A DNA stretch of 64,000 nt from Druceiella hillmani (Eukaryota > Arthropoda > Insecta > Lepidoptera > Hepialidae), in contig JAYKKI010000016.1 of the NCBI GenBank assembly GCA_039881145.1, positions 10,406,501 through 10,470,500 of the forward strand, in the 5' to 3' direction. The notes beneath the pieces were generated by a model. That model worked only from the letters and a program-made list of their open reading frames with translations, was not told where the DNA came from and ran no database searches. Numbering within the stretch: position 1 is the first letter of the stretch; every line of letters begins with the position of its first letter. Of the stretch, positions 22,401 through 36,135 are shown in pieces. The position numbers were made by a program, and so were the translations under genes.

Positions 22401-23272
22401 GAAAAGAAATTCTGGGGTCTATTATATTTCTATGCGTTAACTTAATGGCTTTTTTAAAAATATTTTCAATGTAAATAATTTAATTTCTTCAAATTTTATT
22501 GCATTAAAAAATAAATATATCTCAGTATTTCAACATGTTCTGAAATTAACAATTAAAAATGTTAATTTACCCGTATCAAGCTGTAACAACCCGAAAAAAA
22601 CATTTATGTTGAAAACGCCGAAAAAGATAAGAATGAAGCAATATACCGTACTCAAATGGATTTTAAGCTACCTAGAGCAAAAAATCTGGTATAATTTGAA
22701 TTTTGCCTCACAAAAAAATCGTTGGTGTGATACATAACCATGACGAATAATTTGTTAAGGTACTTTAAACGAAAAAAAACAAGATTTAAATTAAAAAGAA
22801 TCGACCACTGAATGATCAAGTAGTTGGCCATTCTGATGAAATAAATAACCCAATAATTGAAAATAAATTAATGTACAATCCATACATAGAAAATCTGACA
22901 ATTGTATAAAACTAAGTAGTTTTAAAGTAACAAGCTTCGGAGAAAAAATATGTAAACAATTATTAATGCAATTATCGACACGATAATTGAGTTAATTTCT
23001 AGCTATAATAAAAAACGCTGAGACGAAAATTCACAGAAAAGCAATAAATTTTATGATATTTATTTGTTCAAAACATTTTACAAACTTTTCAAGCATGAAC
23101 AATATTTCAAAATACAAAATAAAAATCTGTGAAATCCCAGAACCCTGAAGTGAGGCTCATATTTATTTGCGTATACTTATTGAAATTCGGCAGTGTGTAC
23201 CATGTGGCTTTCGTCCACGCATTCAGTTAAAAGTGATTGCTCATCTCCTTATTTCATTGAACATTTCTATTA
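22401..23272. other. Non-coding stretch, nothing recognised
   Basis: This is AT-rich DNA between the LINE tail and the (CA)n tract. No open frame of note, repeat or RNA gene was seen. Confidence 0.55.
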
Positions 23273-23572
23273 TCACACACACATGCACAAACACGCGCGC
23301 ACACATACGCACACACACACACACAAACACACACACATTCACACAGAGAGAGGGGGCGGGAGAGAGAAACACACACAAACAAACAGACACACACACACAC
23401 AGATAGAGATAGAGAAACACACACACACACAGATGCGCGCGCACACACACACACGCACGCACACACAAACGCACGCGTGCACGCACGCGCGCTCGCTTTC
23501 CCGCCGGCACGCACATACGCAAGCACGCAGGCACGCACACACGCATGCACACACACACGCACGCGCACACCA
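23273..23572. repeat. Compound (CA)n microsatellite with CG-rich variants
   Basis: About 300 bp of CA repeats is interspersed with CGCACG blocks, an AGAGAG tract (about 23,346-23,366), 'gatagagatagaga' (about 23,402) and a GC-rich patch near 23,490. Alternating purine-pyrimidine sequence of this length can adopt Z-DNA. All five open frames overlapping it, on both strands, are low-complexity translations. Confidence 0.97.
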
Positions 23573-23870
23573 TCGCAATTTTAAAACTTTTTAAGTAACA
23601 AGAAGTCTAATGCATCTATGTAATAATTACGTGAAAAGAAAACTTTGCAGTCCTATTTAAGCATACTGGGGGAATGGAGGAGTATAGTATTTGACATAGT
23701 TTTTAATAATCTTTACCAGCAGAAGGAGTACAGAAAGCTAAAATTTATGTATCATATGTGTATTATTAATACGTAAAGCTAAAACTTTGTAGCTCTTTTT
23801 AAGCATATTGCTCTCAGGAAGGTGTGTGAGATTTGATATAGTATATATCGAGATAGTATATATATAGTTT

Positions 23871-23872
<2 letters not shown>

Positions 23873-23964
<92 letters not shown>
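23873..23964. repeat. (TA)n microsatellite
   Basis: This is about 90 bp of TA repeats with AAT interruptions. The Tyr/Ile-repeat open frames on the minus strand are artefacts of it. Confidence 0.97.
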
Positions 23965-23968
<4 letters not shown>

Positions 23969-26900
23969 TACAATATGTTACAAATGCATTAAAATATTTA
24001 TTACAAATACGCAATACGCTAAGCGATTAATTGCTCGCTTTCAAAAATAAAATATTCAATGTTTAAGTTCATACTCTCAATGCCAAAAATATAAGTCTGT
24101 GGTCAAATACTTACACAGAGCAAAGATTTTCGCCGAAGAACTTTAAAACATCGGATTGACTAAACGAGTCTTACGTAAACAAATAAGGTTTAAACTAAAA
24201 CATTTAAGATATTGCAGTCGCGTATCGACCACTGTATTTGAATAATGCGCCTACATATTGTAAAAAATAAAACCATGTTAAATTTAAAAACAGAAGAACG
24301 CCTTCCATTTTATCAGAAAGGCAATTAATTCAAATACCATTCAATCTTTTAAAATTTCTTGAGAAAGACTTATATTATAAATCTTTAACGCAACTTAGAA
24401 ATATATTGCGTATTTATTAAACTCAGAAATACGGTAACATACACTTTATAATTATGTCCAACCAACAATCCAACGGACAATGATTCATTCATTGGTATCC
24501 TAAATGATACATTTGCATATTTGAAGGTTCTATATTTTTGGAGTTCTATACTTGAGTTCAGTACAATGCTTTGAGGATTCGAAATTACACAGCGTTTTTT
24601 AGTGAAAGATATTACGTTAGTTTTTTCATAAATTGGCCTGAGTATTTCCTTGACACAAAAACTAATTTTCAAATGAAGAACCCGTCTTAACATAAGCAAT
24701 ACTTTTCAATTTCAGTAAGATTTGAATCTGCACCACTTATCTACGGTTCTATCGCTTATATCTTTAGGTTATAGTTAAGAAGAAGCGAGTTATGTCGAAT
24801 TAAATGTACACCATATTCTTTGATCTGCATAGGCGCAAACCAATAAAATATTCTCCTTGCATAACTCTGGTTGTTAAAGTAATATAAGTCTGACATAAAT
24901 TTCAGATAGTGATAAATGTTTGATAAATATTCCGAAATCTAGGTTTAAAACTATAAGACAATAAAGATAAATGTTTCTAGCAAAACCCTAAAAGAAAATG
25001 TCTACTTTTATGTTTTCACTGCTAATTTTTTAAAAAGAAACTTAACCTTTTTCACATTATTGCTTTAAATGACATGTATTTGTCAATATTTGGCTATAAG
25101 TCTGGTCGTTTCCCGTGTCAATTCAATATGCTTTTTGTTTGCTTTATTTTTTTTTAGATGGCATTCTCGTCCGATTATTATATAGATTTTAATGGGCATC
25201 TCATTAAATTTATGGTAATGTATCTGCATCTCAAATTCATCATAAGATAAATAGGCTAAAGCTCTCAGCGTTATGTACTTTGCCTAAAAAAATACTATTG
25301 AAATAATTATTTCTTGGTACGTTTTCTATTATATTGAAAAATTGATATGAAGGAAGTCCACAATTTAAAAAATGTATTTACATAGATATAACCAAGTAAA
25401 CAAAATATAACACGGTTATATTTAATTATTTATCTTAAAATTACAAAGTGCAGAAGAGAAAAATGTTACGGTTTGGTATGACTTACATAAATATATATAA
25501 AAAGAAATAAAAAGTTTTTAAGAATTAATAAATAAAGTACTGCGGTAGACACGATCAATAAATTTATGCATAATCTGGAAGAATTTCTATTACCTATATG
25601 TCTAGATGGGATTAAACGCTAATTTCCTTGCCTTTATCATAATATCTAGTTCACGTTTATTTTATTTTCTTAATAATTAATTAATTAATATTTTATTATG
25701 AAAAAAGCACTTAACAATATTTTGTAACTTAATATCCATTTGTTACGATTGTAGGTATGAAAAATTGTGAAGCCAATTATATTCTGATGTTGTGGGGTTC
25801 TATTCTGGCTATCTTATGGCCGCAAGTAATTAGAAATTTTATTATATTATCTTTCACTTTAATTATGTTGAAAACTTACAAAGTCTTTATACACAGACTG
25901 AAAATACTCCAAATGTTGAAGTTCTGTAAATTTATCTAAGCTTTCAATTTTGGGAAATAAAACTTCATTACTGGCTACGGCTAGCAGTTCAGCGGATTAT
26001 AAATACACCACTCATACCACTTTCATATTTTCTTTAAGTTGGAAAATCTTTTATGAAAATGAGCTCAAATCTCCATTCTTAATCTAAAGCGTGCATGCCT
26101 GTGGTCTGGCTAACCCTTTTTCCAAATAGATTATTACCTTTTGCGATTACCTTTTCTATACGGTCATAATGCATCATTAATATACTGAAATTTTTAAAAG
26201 TAGCCCGCTAAATTTTTTTCTCGAGTAATTTTTTATTTTGGTGTTTTTTATTTGGTCAAATCCCTTAAATTATGGCTACTTTTTAAACATTTGCTGTTAT
26301 AACCACCACCTGCTAGAGTTGTCCACAATACCCAAAGTCTTTTTGTAGTTAATATTTTGATTATAGCCACGTACACATGAATACAATAAACATATAAATA
26401 AACACGCGTGCACAAATACACGAAATACATGTTTTCGCTAGTTTTGACAATACCACATAACATTTAAACAATGAATTTTTTCTATACATGCGGTTTCTTT
26501 TATTTGAATTAATAATTTTTTTTACTAAATATCTGATCGTAAAATTAATATAAATTTTAAAGGGACTAATGGTTTGGAGAGTATTTACCTACAGTGTATT
26601 GAAATTTACTCGAATATTTTATCGAAATATTATAATTTCAATAAAGTCTAATAAAGCTTCCAAAAATTAAAATAAATTGATTTCATCTTTATTTAAATTA
26701 AAATGGGGTTTTAAATTTTTCACAATAAAATCGTTATTATAACCGTTTTCACCATAAAGAAGATAAAGGACGTTATTTCAAGTCTGATAGGCAATTTTCC
26801 TGATAATCCTAATCCATGTTGTCATACAAATCATTTTTATGGTTTATATTACACTACAATTAAAATTAAACCCTAAATCAAAGAAATAAGTTATACATTG

Positions 26901-27968
26901 TGTTTCAAAAAGCGTCTAGGCTGAAAGCAACTTTTTTATATTGAAATGTTTGTTAACCAAAGTGTAACGACATTTAGTTCTTTTGAAATCAAGTGAAGTC
27001 AACCGTGTATAATAAGTTACAACATCGTCTCGACAGCAAACTTGTTTATGATTTCCAATTTTAATATGAATTTTATTTAAAATTAAAAATCTGTTCTAAA
27101 TTTATGAACAAGAATCATTTTTACCCAGTTTATTTCGTGAACGAGGATCATTTACCCAGTTTATTTATTAATATTTTTCAGACAAATACGGCGAAACCAA
27201 AACGAAGATATTGTTTGTCCGATTGCATTCATGTATCTAGTTCTAAACGATTTAATATTCTATTAGATATGACACTTCTCTGTAATGGGATAAAAAATTA
27301 TCTGAGCAGACGTATTGTTGAGAGGAAAAAAAATTTATAACTTTTTCGATATTTATGTCAAATGATCTTATAACAAGAATTTAAAAAAATTAAATATCAG
27401 TATCCTATTACGGCGAAAATTAACTTTTTCGCCGTAAATGTATATTATATGTACGAAAAGAACCCGCGTCAAACCGAAATAAAATTACCTTTTAATTTAA
27501 TTTATAGGAATAAAATTAAAGACATAAAATTATACTACAATAATTTATAGTGCAATTGCCTTTATTTTCTTTAAGTAACTTTTCGTCTTTCCAATAGATC
27601 TTTAATTAATATAACATAAGATTATGATTTCCTTTTCTAACAAAAATTACCTTGGGAGACGAAACATATTAAAAAATTATAAATTTCATGTTATATCTGA
27701 ATACGTTTTTATCGTTATGACAATTTAATCCATAATAATTTACTTATCAATACAACTAAGGATCATGAACCTTCTAAAAAAATAAATGTAACTATTAACG
27801 TCCATTTATTTACAAATAATTTTTATGTAGAACATCAGAATAGCATAAAGGTCCAATTACGTACTGGTGGACCTACACATAATCTCTAATAGATAAGTCT
27901 CAATTTTTATTACGCCCTTAGTAGTTAAGAGTATATTAATCTTTACGTATTCACTGTATGTATATACA
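23965..27968. other. AT-rich stretch with two small repeat structures
   Basis: No exon or element was recognised in about 4 kb. A 33-bp-period duplication lies at 27,106-27,138 and 27,139-27,167 (both contain 'acccagtttattt'). A perfect palindrome lies at 27,408-27,419 / 27,426-27,437 (TTACGGCGAAAA / TTTTCGCCGTAA). Open frames at 24,385-24,699 (-, 104 codons) and 27,104-27,340 (+, 78 codons) have no recognised domain. The second is partly made of the tandem duplication. Confidence 0.5.
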
Positions 27969-27973
27969 CATAT

Positions 27974-28018
<45 letters not shown>
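27969..28018. repeat. (TA)n microsatellite
   Basis: This is an uninterrupted TA run of about 44 bp preceded by 'catatagata'. It lies about 350 bp upstream of duplicated unit B1. Confidence 0.97.
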
Positions 28019-28026
<8 letters not shown>

Positions 28027-28379
28027 CCAACCTACTCGACATGCTATAATTAAAATTATGTCTCAAAAAGTAAAACTATCTAACAAATTCGCTTAATATG
28101 TTTCGTAAATTCTGCGTTTATTTCAAACAGACTGTATAAAATATTTTCTGAGTTTAAAGTAGTACATAGGAGAAAAGTCAAATTAAGTATTAAGCTTAAC
28201 ATTTGAATTTTTATCAAGTAAAACAATTACTGTATAAGGAGATAACTCATTTTATTGATTAAGTATTTAACACTGAAGAGTAAAAATTGGAAAGGTGACG
28301 TTTAATTTCCAATCAAAATATTAAATCATTTACTGTTAATAGCTAATTAAGAAATTAAGCCTTAATTAGGAAAGATAAA

Positions 28380-31300
28380 TTTAAGATTTGGCGCAAAGAT
28401 TTGAAAAGCTGGGCAAATATTTTATTAAATGGGTTAAGGTTGCTGAGTTATTATCGCTGAAGTATGCGAAAATGTTGAATTATTTGATATAATATTTGAG
28501 GAGTTATGCGAATGATTTTGAATAAATTTGGACATTCATGTTTTTTTAATTAATTGGAATTGTTTACGTCACAAATTAATAAATTATGAGTAATTAATAG
28601 TTTTGTTTTAAAATTGATGTTGTAATACACAATCGAACTTACTTGTTTAAATATCCGTTTCTTGCACTTTTGTGATTTAATTGTTGCGCCTATTTCCTTG
28701 TGACATGATATACCAATAACCTGCGAAATATATGTTAACAAAAGATTTTTAGTAACAAAAACAAAGAAAAACAGAATGAAATTCATAATATCTATTTTTG
28801 TTCTTCTATTTCCCAATATATCGTAACGGTATATGGAATACGTTGGGATTAAGTCAGCCGCAACGTGGGGATTGTTATTACCACTGGCGATTACAGGCAT
28901 TACTTCCGACGATACGCACATTGGGAGAGGCCTTCATCCAGCACTGGACGAAGGTATTGCTTTCGATTATGATGACGCCAGCTTCAAATAAAACTAAAAC
29001 CCTTGCGCTATTGCAACGAGAAGGGAAGGCAGAAGTCTTACAGGGTTCCAAAGTACGTATCACCATCACTGCCATTTTTACGACCACCAAAATGGAAGTC
29101 GTAAAAAAATTGTCCCGTATCTTAAAATATATTGATAAACAATATATTATATATTGTAACAAAAATGCAAAAATATTCTTTAATTTTTTGTAAATATATG
29201 ATAAGAAATGAACTAAATATCGTTCACGACCTTAATAACCCACTTTCCCTACTATTTTCAAGAAATATTTTCGCATTGTCGGGTTACTGACATTAAGCCT
29301 TTTTATATTTAACCTACTAGATGAATTATTTCACAACTCCACTGGAGCAAATCCTTTTATCCATATTTTCCAGTTGCATCATACCGTTTATTTTAATAAT
29401 ATTGTGCTTTATATTTTTCTATTTTATTAAAATATGTTTGAGAAATTGGTAACTTTGCATATGTCTGAGAAAATGGTAACTTTTCTAAGGACAGTAAGGA
29501 TAAAATTACATTTAAATATTGTAAGCATTTATGTATTATTAATGCTAAAAGTATTTTTGATCAGCTTAAGTTAAACTAAATGATAAAAATAAAAAAAATT
29601 ATCACAAACCAAAAGCTTTACATGATTTAAACACTTTATCGTCTTTTCAGAAATTTCCAATAACATTTTCTTGAATTTGTGGTAAATTAAATTAATCTAA
29701 AATATTTCACGAAATAAATCAATGTTCAGCTAGCAGTTTTCACATTCTTCAAATGAGGTCAATTCGGTATTACAGAGTTAGATTTTATTCGTTGGTGCTT
29801 TTATTATTTATTTAGTTGTCATTATAAAAAACGCACATTATTATCCACGCAATTTATTCGTCTTTATTCAGGTAAAGCCCCAATTAAATTTAATGATACA
29901 TCTGCATGAAAAACTGTCTCGTGGAAGAAAAAAATTCGACTTTACACAAAAGTCGTTTAATATATGGCATATTATGTTTCCCAGATTCTGCACAAATTCA
30001 TTTAGACGTAGTAAGAAGTTACAAAATATATGATATAACTCATATGTTTTTAATTTTCTCTTCATGATTAAATTTATCTCTTCATGAAAAATTCAGGGAC
30101 AAACGAATACGTTATTATTGTTTGTCCTTCAGATAAATCTATTAACTCTGTAATACTAATACTACCTTTAAGGACCAAAGAAATTATGGCAGCCTTCAGC
30201 AAAATATTGAAAAAGTACTTTATGAAGGTCTCACTAAATTTTGCACAAAATAATTAATTTTTTTGGAAGTTCCAGCTACATGTTTCTAATTAAATACAGA
30301 CACTACCGCTTTCAATAAAATAACTACCTCTGTTCATTTGAACATTCCCTAACCTACTACGGTTCATTTATTGCAACGACTCATATTCAAGTATCGAAAT
30401 TTATTTAACGGCCTGATACGGAAATGTTAAACTTGCAGTCCACAATCGTACCATACTTTTACAGCAAATCAATAAAGTATTTTTCTTTTCATATATGGTA
30501 TATGTAAAGGTTAATAATACCAAGATTCTTTCTTTTATTGACACCAAATAAAAGTCACGCAAGTGCTACCGTGTCTTGTAAATTTAACCAGTACCTCGTC
30601 ATTTTTTGCTGTTAACAACACTAGATAATAAATTAATTATTACATTTTGGCTCTATCAGGTCTTTAGTGTCTTATTTTATATTTAACATAAAACAAGCAA
30701 AGCCGTTCGAAACTTTTCAATCTACAGTGAAAAATTCGTTTTTAACAAACCACGAGAAATACATGGGAAAGTCTGAATTTATCATAAGAAATTGTAAACT
30801 TTTTATGTTTACTGGCTGGCAACACGTATGTGTATCCGCTGTTATTTTGATATTTTATATAAATATACATATATTCACTTTTTATGTAAACAGCTTAAAA
30901 ATTATGAAAACGAAATTAGGGCTGAAATTTTATCAAGAATGTGTAATTAAACAAATTATTTTGAGTAGAAATCAGACTACATGTAGTCATTTTAATATAA
31001 TAATCATATCAAATACTACAAAATATTGGCGCCAAAATTCCAGAATATTAGCAATATATGTTGTATAGTTTCATATCCATAATTTTAAAAAAATCTCCGT
31101 GATTTGCGAATACCGAGCGTCATCAAAACTTGCACGAGGACCAAAGAACACTTTTTGACATAAATGTTTGATCTTGAAATTTCACAATATATTGAACTTG
31201 ATCATATCATTTTCGTTAATTGGCCTGGTAGAGCTTTCGTCGTAAAAATAAAAGTTGCCATATCTCGACACGCAAACCCGCTATTAGTGTAGTAAATTGG

Positions 31301-32290
31301 CGATATTTTCAAGGAAATTAGTAACAAAGAAAGATTATGTAATTCTTTTGCGAGATACGCGTAAAATATAAAACTTTAATTAGTATTAAATTATGTGGTT
31401 TAGCAGTTCGATTTGTACTTTTATTTCCTTTCAATATATTATATGAAACAGCTGTATATCTGAAGCATAAATTAAGACATGTGAAGAAAACAAATAATAT
31501 TGGACTAAATATAGTAATGATAAAAAAACCTTGTGGTGACTACAACTCGCATTACCGTTCCGTACGTATTAAGGCGGTGCAAACATTACATTGTTAATTT
31601 TGTACGCGTTAATTCTGCACGCGTTTGTGCATTATTTTTCATCATATAGAAATATTAATTGGTATACCTTTCGGAAACTTAAAATTATTGTGATTTTTCC
31701 AAAAATATTTGGAATTATCACTGCAAAATTCCAATATACTTCAGATATACGAGTTCTCCCAGTCATAACTTTTTTTAAGTTCTGCTGTTTGAAAAATGGA
31801 GAAGGGTGACGACACTTTATAGTCATTTTCTACAATATCTCTATAACTTACTTAGTTTTTGAATCTATTTACGCTTTATAAACATAGTTTTTGCATATAA
31901 ATACTTAATTTTGTATCTATATACGCATGTATGTAGTACCGAATACGAACTATCTTAGGAATACTAGTGAATATTAACTATCTATAAATTCCATCATAAA
32001 TATATCGAATTGAATTTTTTTTTCAAACTTTTTCTGGGAATTACTACACCGCATACGTTTGGGATATTGCTCGAGTGTTGTTTACTTTAATAGGCTGCAC
32101 ACTAGACAGTCTCCTATGTGTGTTTGTAGCATAAAGAAAGATGATCTCCAATGTCTCATATTTGTATGTCAATTAAACGATAAATTTCCCAGTAAATTTA
32201 TAAATAACCAAATTATTGTATTCAAGCTGCCATAAAAATTAGATTTACTTTATTAATCTCCAGTAAATCCATTATGTAATTTATCATTTA
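28380..32290 (+). repeat. Duplicated unit B, copy 1 (B1)
   Basis: B1 is an old direct duplicate of 51,010-55,190. Collinear landmarks (B1/B2) include 'gggcaaatattt' (28,412) / 'ggcaaatattt' (51,049), 'atacgttgggattaag' / 'atacgttggactaacg' (28,838/51,569), 'gcaaatccttttat' (29,347/51,938), 'agattttattcgt' (29,780/52,320), 'gcagccttca' (30,189/52,806), 'gcaaacccgctattagtgt' (31,272/54,554), and 'atccattat' (32,268/55,170). Similarity between landmarks is weak with many indels, but the order holds for about 4 kb. The 133-codon frame at 30,667-31,068 (GTG start; first ATG at about 30,760) has no counterpart frame in B2, so it is not supported as a gene. Confidence 0.78.
28870..29035 (+). mobile_element. 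GC-richer insert, probable LINE ORF2 3' terminus
   Basis: This segment is clearly GC-richer than its surroundings. Read on the plus strand it contains 'RTLGEAFIQHWTK', followed by Leu/Ser and Asp-type 'gat' codons. It resembles the last residues of many RTE/BovB-like reverse transcriptases (W+xLGEAFxQQWT followed by a stop and a GAT-repeat tail). B2 matches both flanks (near 51,569-51,600 and 51,650-51,720) but is about 115 bp shorter here, so the block probably inserted into B1 after the duplication. The frame is open on both strands over about 130 codons, which is why open frames are seen there. The alternative is a fragment of an unknown gene. Confidence 0.4.
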
Positions 32291-32897
32291 TTAGAATAAT
32301 TTATATATACATCCATAAGTGTTTATTATCCTCAATTGTTCGTATATATGGGTTTGTGTATATATTCATTCACATGTTTGCATCTCTCGTTAATTTTAAT
32401 AGCTCTTTATGTGATATTAGCAATGTTAAAGTTTTTTCTTTACTTTTCATACGGCAGTTAATTTTATTATCCGTACGAAAATTACAGATATCCAGGGAAT
32501 GAATTGATCAGTGTAGTTTAAATAGTGCTTCAAATTGACATCTGCAAAAGTTCCCCCACTGAAAGCGCGTAAGGGCAACTGAAAAAAGATAAAGAAGAAG
32601 AATAACCTGTTGTATTATCTATAGAGGTCTTGTCCGATTAGAACTTGAGTATACTGATACAACATGCAATCCTTCTGAAATGTAAAGTTGGCTGACTTGT
32701 TAATGCTGATGCAACTAGTGTTGGTAAAGTTGGTAAAGAGTATAAGTCATCTTATCAAATACATAAATGTGAGAAAAGGAACTAATTTTTTTTTAGGCGA
32801 ATGTGTTACCTGGGAATAAAGTTACAATCAAAATAAGCATTAAGTTGCAACTATTTTCTTTATATGGAATTCTAAACAAGTATGTAAGTATATGTGC
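32291..32897. other. Non-coding stretch, nothing recognised
   Basis: This lies between the end of B1 and a (CA)n tract. No exon, element or RNA gene was seen. Confidence 0.5.
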
Positions 32898-33042
<145 letters not shown>

Positions 33043-34302
33043 GGCCGAAGCTCTATGTTAGCTAACCTACTTTCGGAATATATAACTAGGCTAGAGTGAT
33101 AAATCTTTCTCGAAGTAACGACAATTTCAATAATCTTATTTTAAAATATATTGCAAATACACTGTTTTCTTGTAAACGCAAAATGTAAAGTAATCAAGTG
33201 TTATGAGTTTTACCTGTGTTTGAGTAGTTTGTATATGCTGTGTTTGAAATTAATTCATTTGCGGCTGACCGATTCCCTTGTGGCTGACCGTTTGATAGTG
33301 TTTGGGTACTTACAGAGTTGCATCAGAATCGACTCAGTTGTCATGGAGACATACACAAAGTTCATCTGTTTGGCATTCATCCAACCGTCAACCAACTTAT
33401 AACACGGAATGAGTAGTGAATTGAGTACGTGAATGAAAACCGCAAGCGGTAATAGTTGAGTCAAAAGGATGTCTGTATCCAATAGTAAGATATTAACCAC
33501 ATCGTGAAAATATATTGTTGTGGTTGATGGAATTTCCATAGAACCATATATTGGAAAATACTACTTAGTAATGATACTAATACGCAAATTATATACTGAA
33601 GTCAACTTCAAAATTTGAGACACGAACTACATCAAAAATGGGTCGGAAGGGAAATGATTCCACTTTCCAGTTTATCCCCATATTGTGGTCTTGTGCGACG
33701 TTGCACCCTTCGGCTTACATATAGAAATGTAGACTCTGCGCCGCGTATCCCACTATTAGGTAATTAAGTAATGATTTGTATGAATAAATCTACGTGTTTC
33801 CAATTCGACTTCCGACGCTATCAATTCTTTATCAAAAGAAATGGAGATGGGCAATAGAAAATAATGATACAATTGAGACATAATTATTTTTTTTTTTAAA
33901 TGTTTATTATATATTTGCCAACCAAATAAATAAAGTTATAACTGTCAATCCTACTAAATAAAATTTGCATACGAAAAAACAAATCATAATTATAGTTTGT
34001 ATTCAAAACTGCGAAAGAATAAATTACGCGATTCAAATCTGTACACCTAATATTTACAAAAATAGAAGTAAATAATTAAAGAATTAAGTAAATACATTTA
34101 TATTAAAATGCATATATTTTTTGAGGTATTGCAAATGTTTTATATATTTTTAAGACTTTTAACTAAAATATAGGCAAACTAAATCTCAAGGTGGGAAAAC
34201 TTTCGTTCAACGAAACCTCAACATACTTAAATGTATTGTATGTTATTAATTTCATATTATATGTGCTTAATATATACTTACATATATATCTATACAAACA
34301 CA
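33043..34302. other. Non-coding stretch, nothing recognised
   Basis: Open frames at 33,151-33,402 (+) and 33,255-33,539 (-) overlap each other and show no domain. 'ggctgaccg' occurs twice within 33,263-33,290. A GC-richer patch at about 33,630-33,750 is not assigned. Confidence 0.45.
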
Positions 34303-34369
34303 AAAGAACGCACACACACACACAAAGATACACATACACATATACATATACACATGTACATATACATAC

Positions 34370-34424
<55 letters not shown>

Positions 34425-34474
34425 TATGTATGTATATGTATATGTATATGTATACATATACATATACACATGTA
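34303..34474. repeat. Compound (CA)n/(TA)n/(TG)n microsatellite
   Basis: CA repeats grade through CATATA into TA and then GTATATGTATA units. The His/Tyr/Ile-rich frames on both strands are artefacts. Confidence 0.96.
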
Positions 34475-36135
34475 CATAAATTTTATTCATAATGCTATTT
34501 GAGGTAAAATCGTTTTATTATATCAGTTAGCTAGGTGATTATTGTTCAATCTAGGAGGTAACAGTTAGCAAGAAAGGAAGGCTTCCTAGCAAATTTTATT
34601 CAGTTTAAGGTGAGACATACTCATGTCCTTATTTTTCTGACTAAATCGGCTTGAAAAAGAACTTACAATATGTATTACAATATGTAAATTGATGACAATT
34701 TTGCCAAACCTGGAAAGATTTAGCAAAATTGTTATCAATTTCTTTACTAAGTAAAAAGTATTTTTTAACAAATAAAAAATATCTCATTTTGTCATAATCT
34801 TAACGTTCCTTCTCAAAGCCACATCGTATACATGTAAAGAAAATGCAAATAATTGAATTCTGTTGAAGAGTCGACGTGTTGAATTACCTTGATGAACATG
34901 ACGTAGCGACCAACTTAGTTTAACCATGAGATAACTTACATTAATGTTATTTGGATAAAAGTGCGAAACTGGGGTCCAGTTACATGACACTACTTTGAAT
35001 TCAAGAGCCAGATGTATGACACCATCTACACAATATTTCGTTTTGAGGTGTTATTTGATCAATACACTACAGTTATTGGTCAGTGGAGTTCCAAAGCTTC
35101 GTTCTACTAGAGCTAAACTATCATTGACTGAAACGCAAAGGGTTGACTACATACGTTCCTTGTCTTTCCCCCGTATTCTAAAACTACTTGAAATAGGCAA
35201 TAAGTCTGACTGTGTATTTTAAATCGCGTCCTAGATGGTTTCCCATAAGAAAATTATGACATTTTTAAGCCCCGGTACTCATTTCGGCGCCGGCAGTCGT
35301 GTCTTGCTGAAGTTACCATTGAATTGTAAATGTTGTTGAGACCCTAGTAGATAGGAACTAGACGTTACTCATACGAAGCCATAAGCTGCAAAAATTATAT
35401 TTGCCCCTTCTACCTTATGGTTTTTTACGTCTCCTACCTTTTTCACACTATTTTTTCATATAAATATAATTTTTTTTTAGATATATTTTAGTTATGTATA
35501 CGATGCTATTGATTTCTAAAATTTATTTGTAGTTGACCAAGAAAATTTACTTTGGTATAACAGATTTGTCTTCAGTAGGTAAATATTTAAAAAAAAGGAA
35601 AGTGAAACGGTTTTCAAGTACCCTCGTTTATGTTTATCTCAACCTTGTGATAATTACAAACTGAGGTAAAAAGTAATAACCATTTGTCTTTGGCTAGTTG
35701 GACTTTGCGCTAAACGACTTTCTGCTAAGCAAACTTTAAACAATATTGTTTTGTTATTTGTTTTAATAGTGATTACTGTGAGTAAGTATAAATACATAAC
35801 AACTAAAAGAGAAAGCGCTTGGGTAGTAAATTTTACCTAACTCTGACTATTTTGTTCACTGTAATAAGCTGTCTACCGTGATATAAAAAAATTGGTAATT
35901 GACTCCTTTCTAAATAAGTAGAGATATACTAAATAAATATAAATATATTCACTTATTATATATCCACTTATTTCAGAAGTACTAACCTTACTGAACTATT
36001 ACCACAGAAATGCATGGATGCAAAGTTACAAAGCTTGGAATAAACTCTTTTCCCAATAAGTGGAGTTATTTTAAGTGAATATAAATATGTAATCATTAAA
36101 ATAGAAGTGCTTGGATGTAAAGACTAATTATTTTG
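34475..36135. other. Non-coding stretch with one small hairpin
   Basis: A hairpin at 34,689-34,739 pairs TTGATGACAATTTTGC with GCAAAATTGTTATCAA, one mismatch, 18-nt loop. Opposed open frames meet at about 34,990: 68 codons on minus ending there and 75 codons on plus from 34,995. Their composition is slightly more protein-like than the background, but no domain was recognised. Confidence 0.4.

Noticed and set aside
23193..23594. Several 80-133-codon frames on both strands (His/Thr-rich or Cys/Val-rich)
   Set aside because: They are direct translations of a (CA)n/(CACG)n microsatellite and lie in five overlapping frames at once.
30667..31068. 133-codon frame that could be a receptor-like membrane exon
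   Set aside because: The start is GTG, the hydrophobic composition is typical of AT-rich chance frames, and the duplicated partner B2 has no matching frame.
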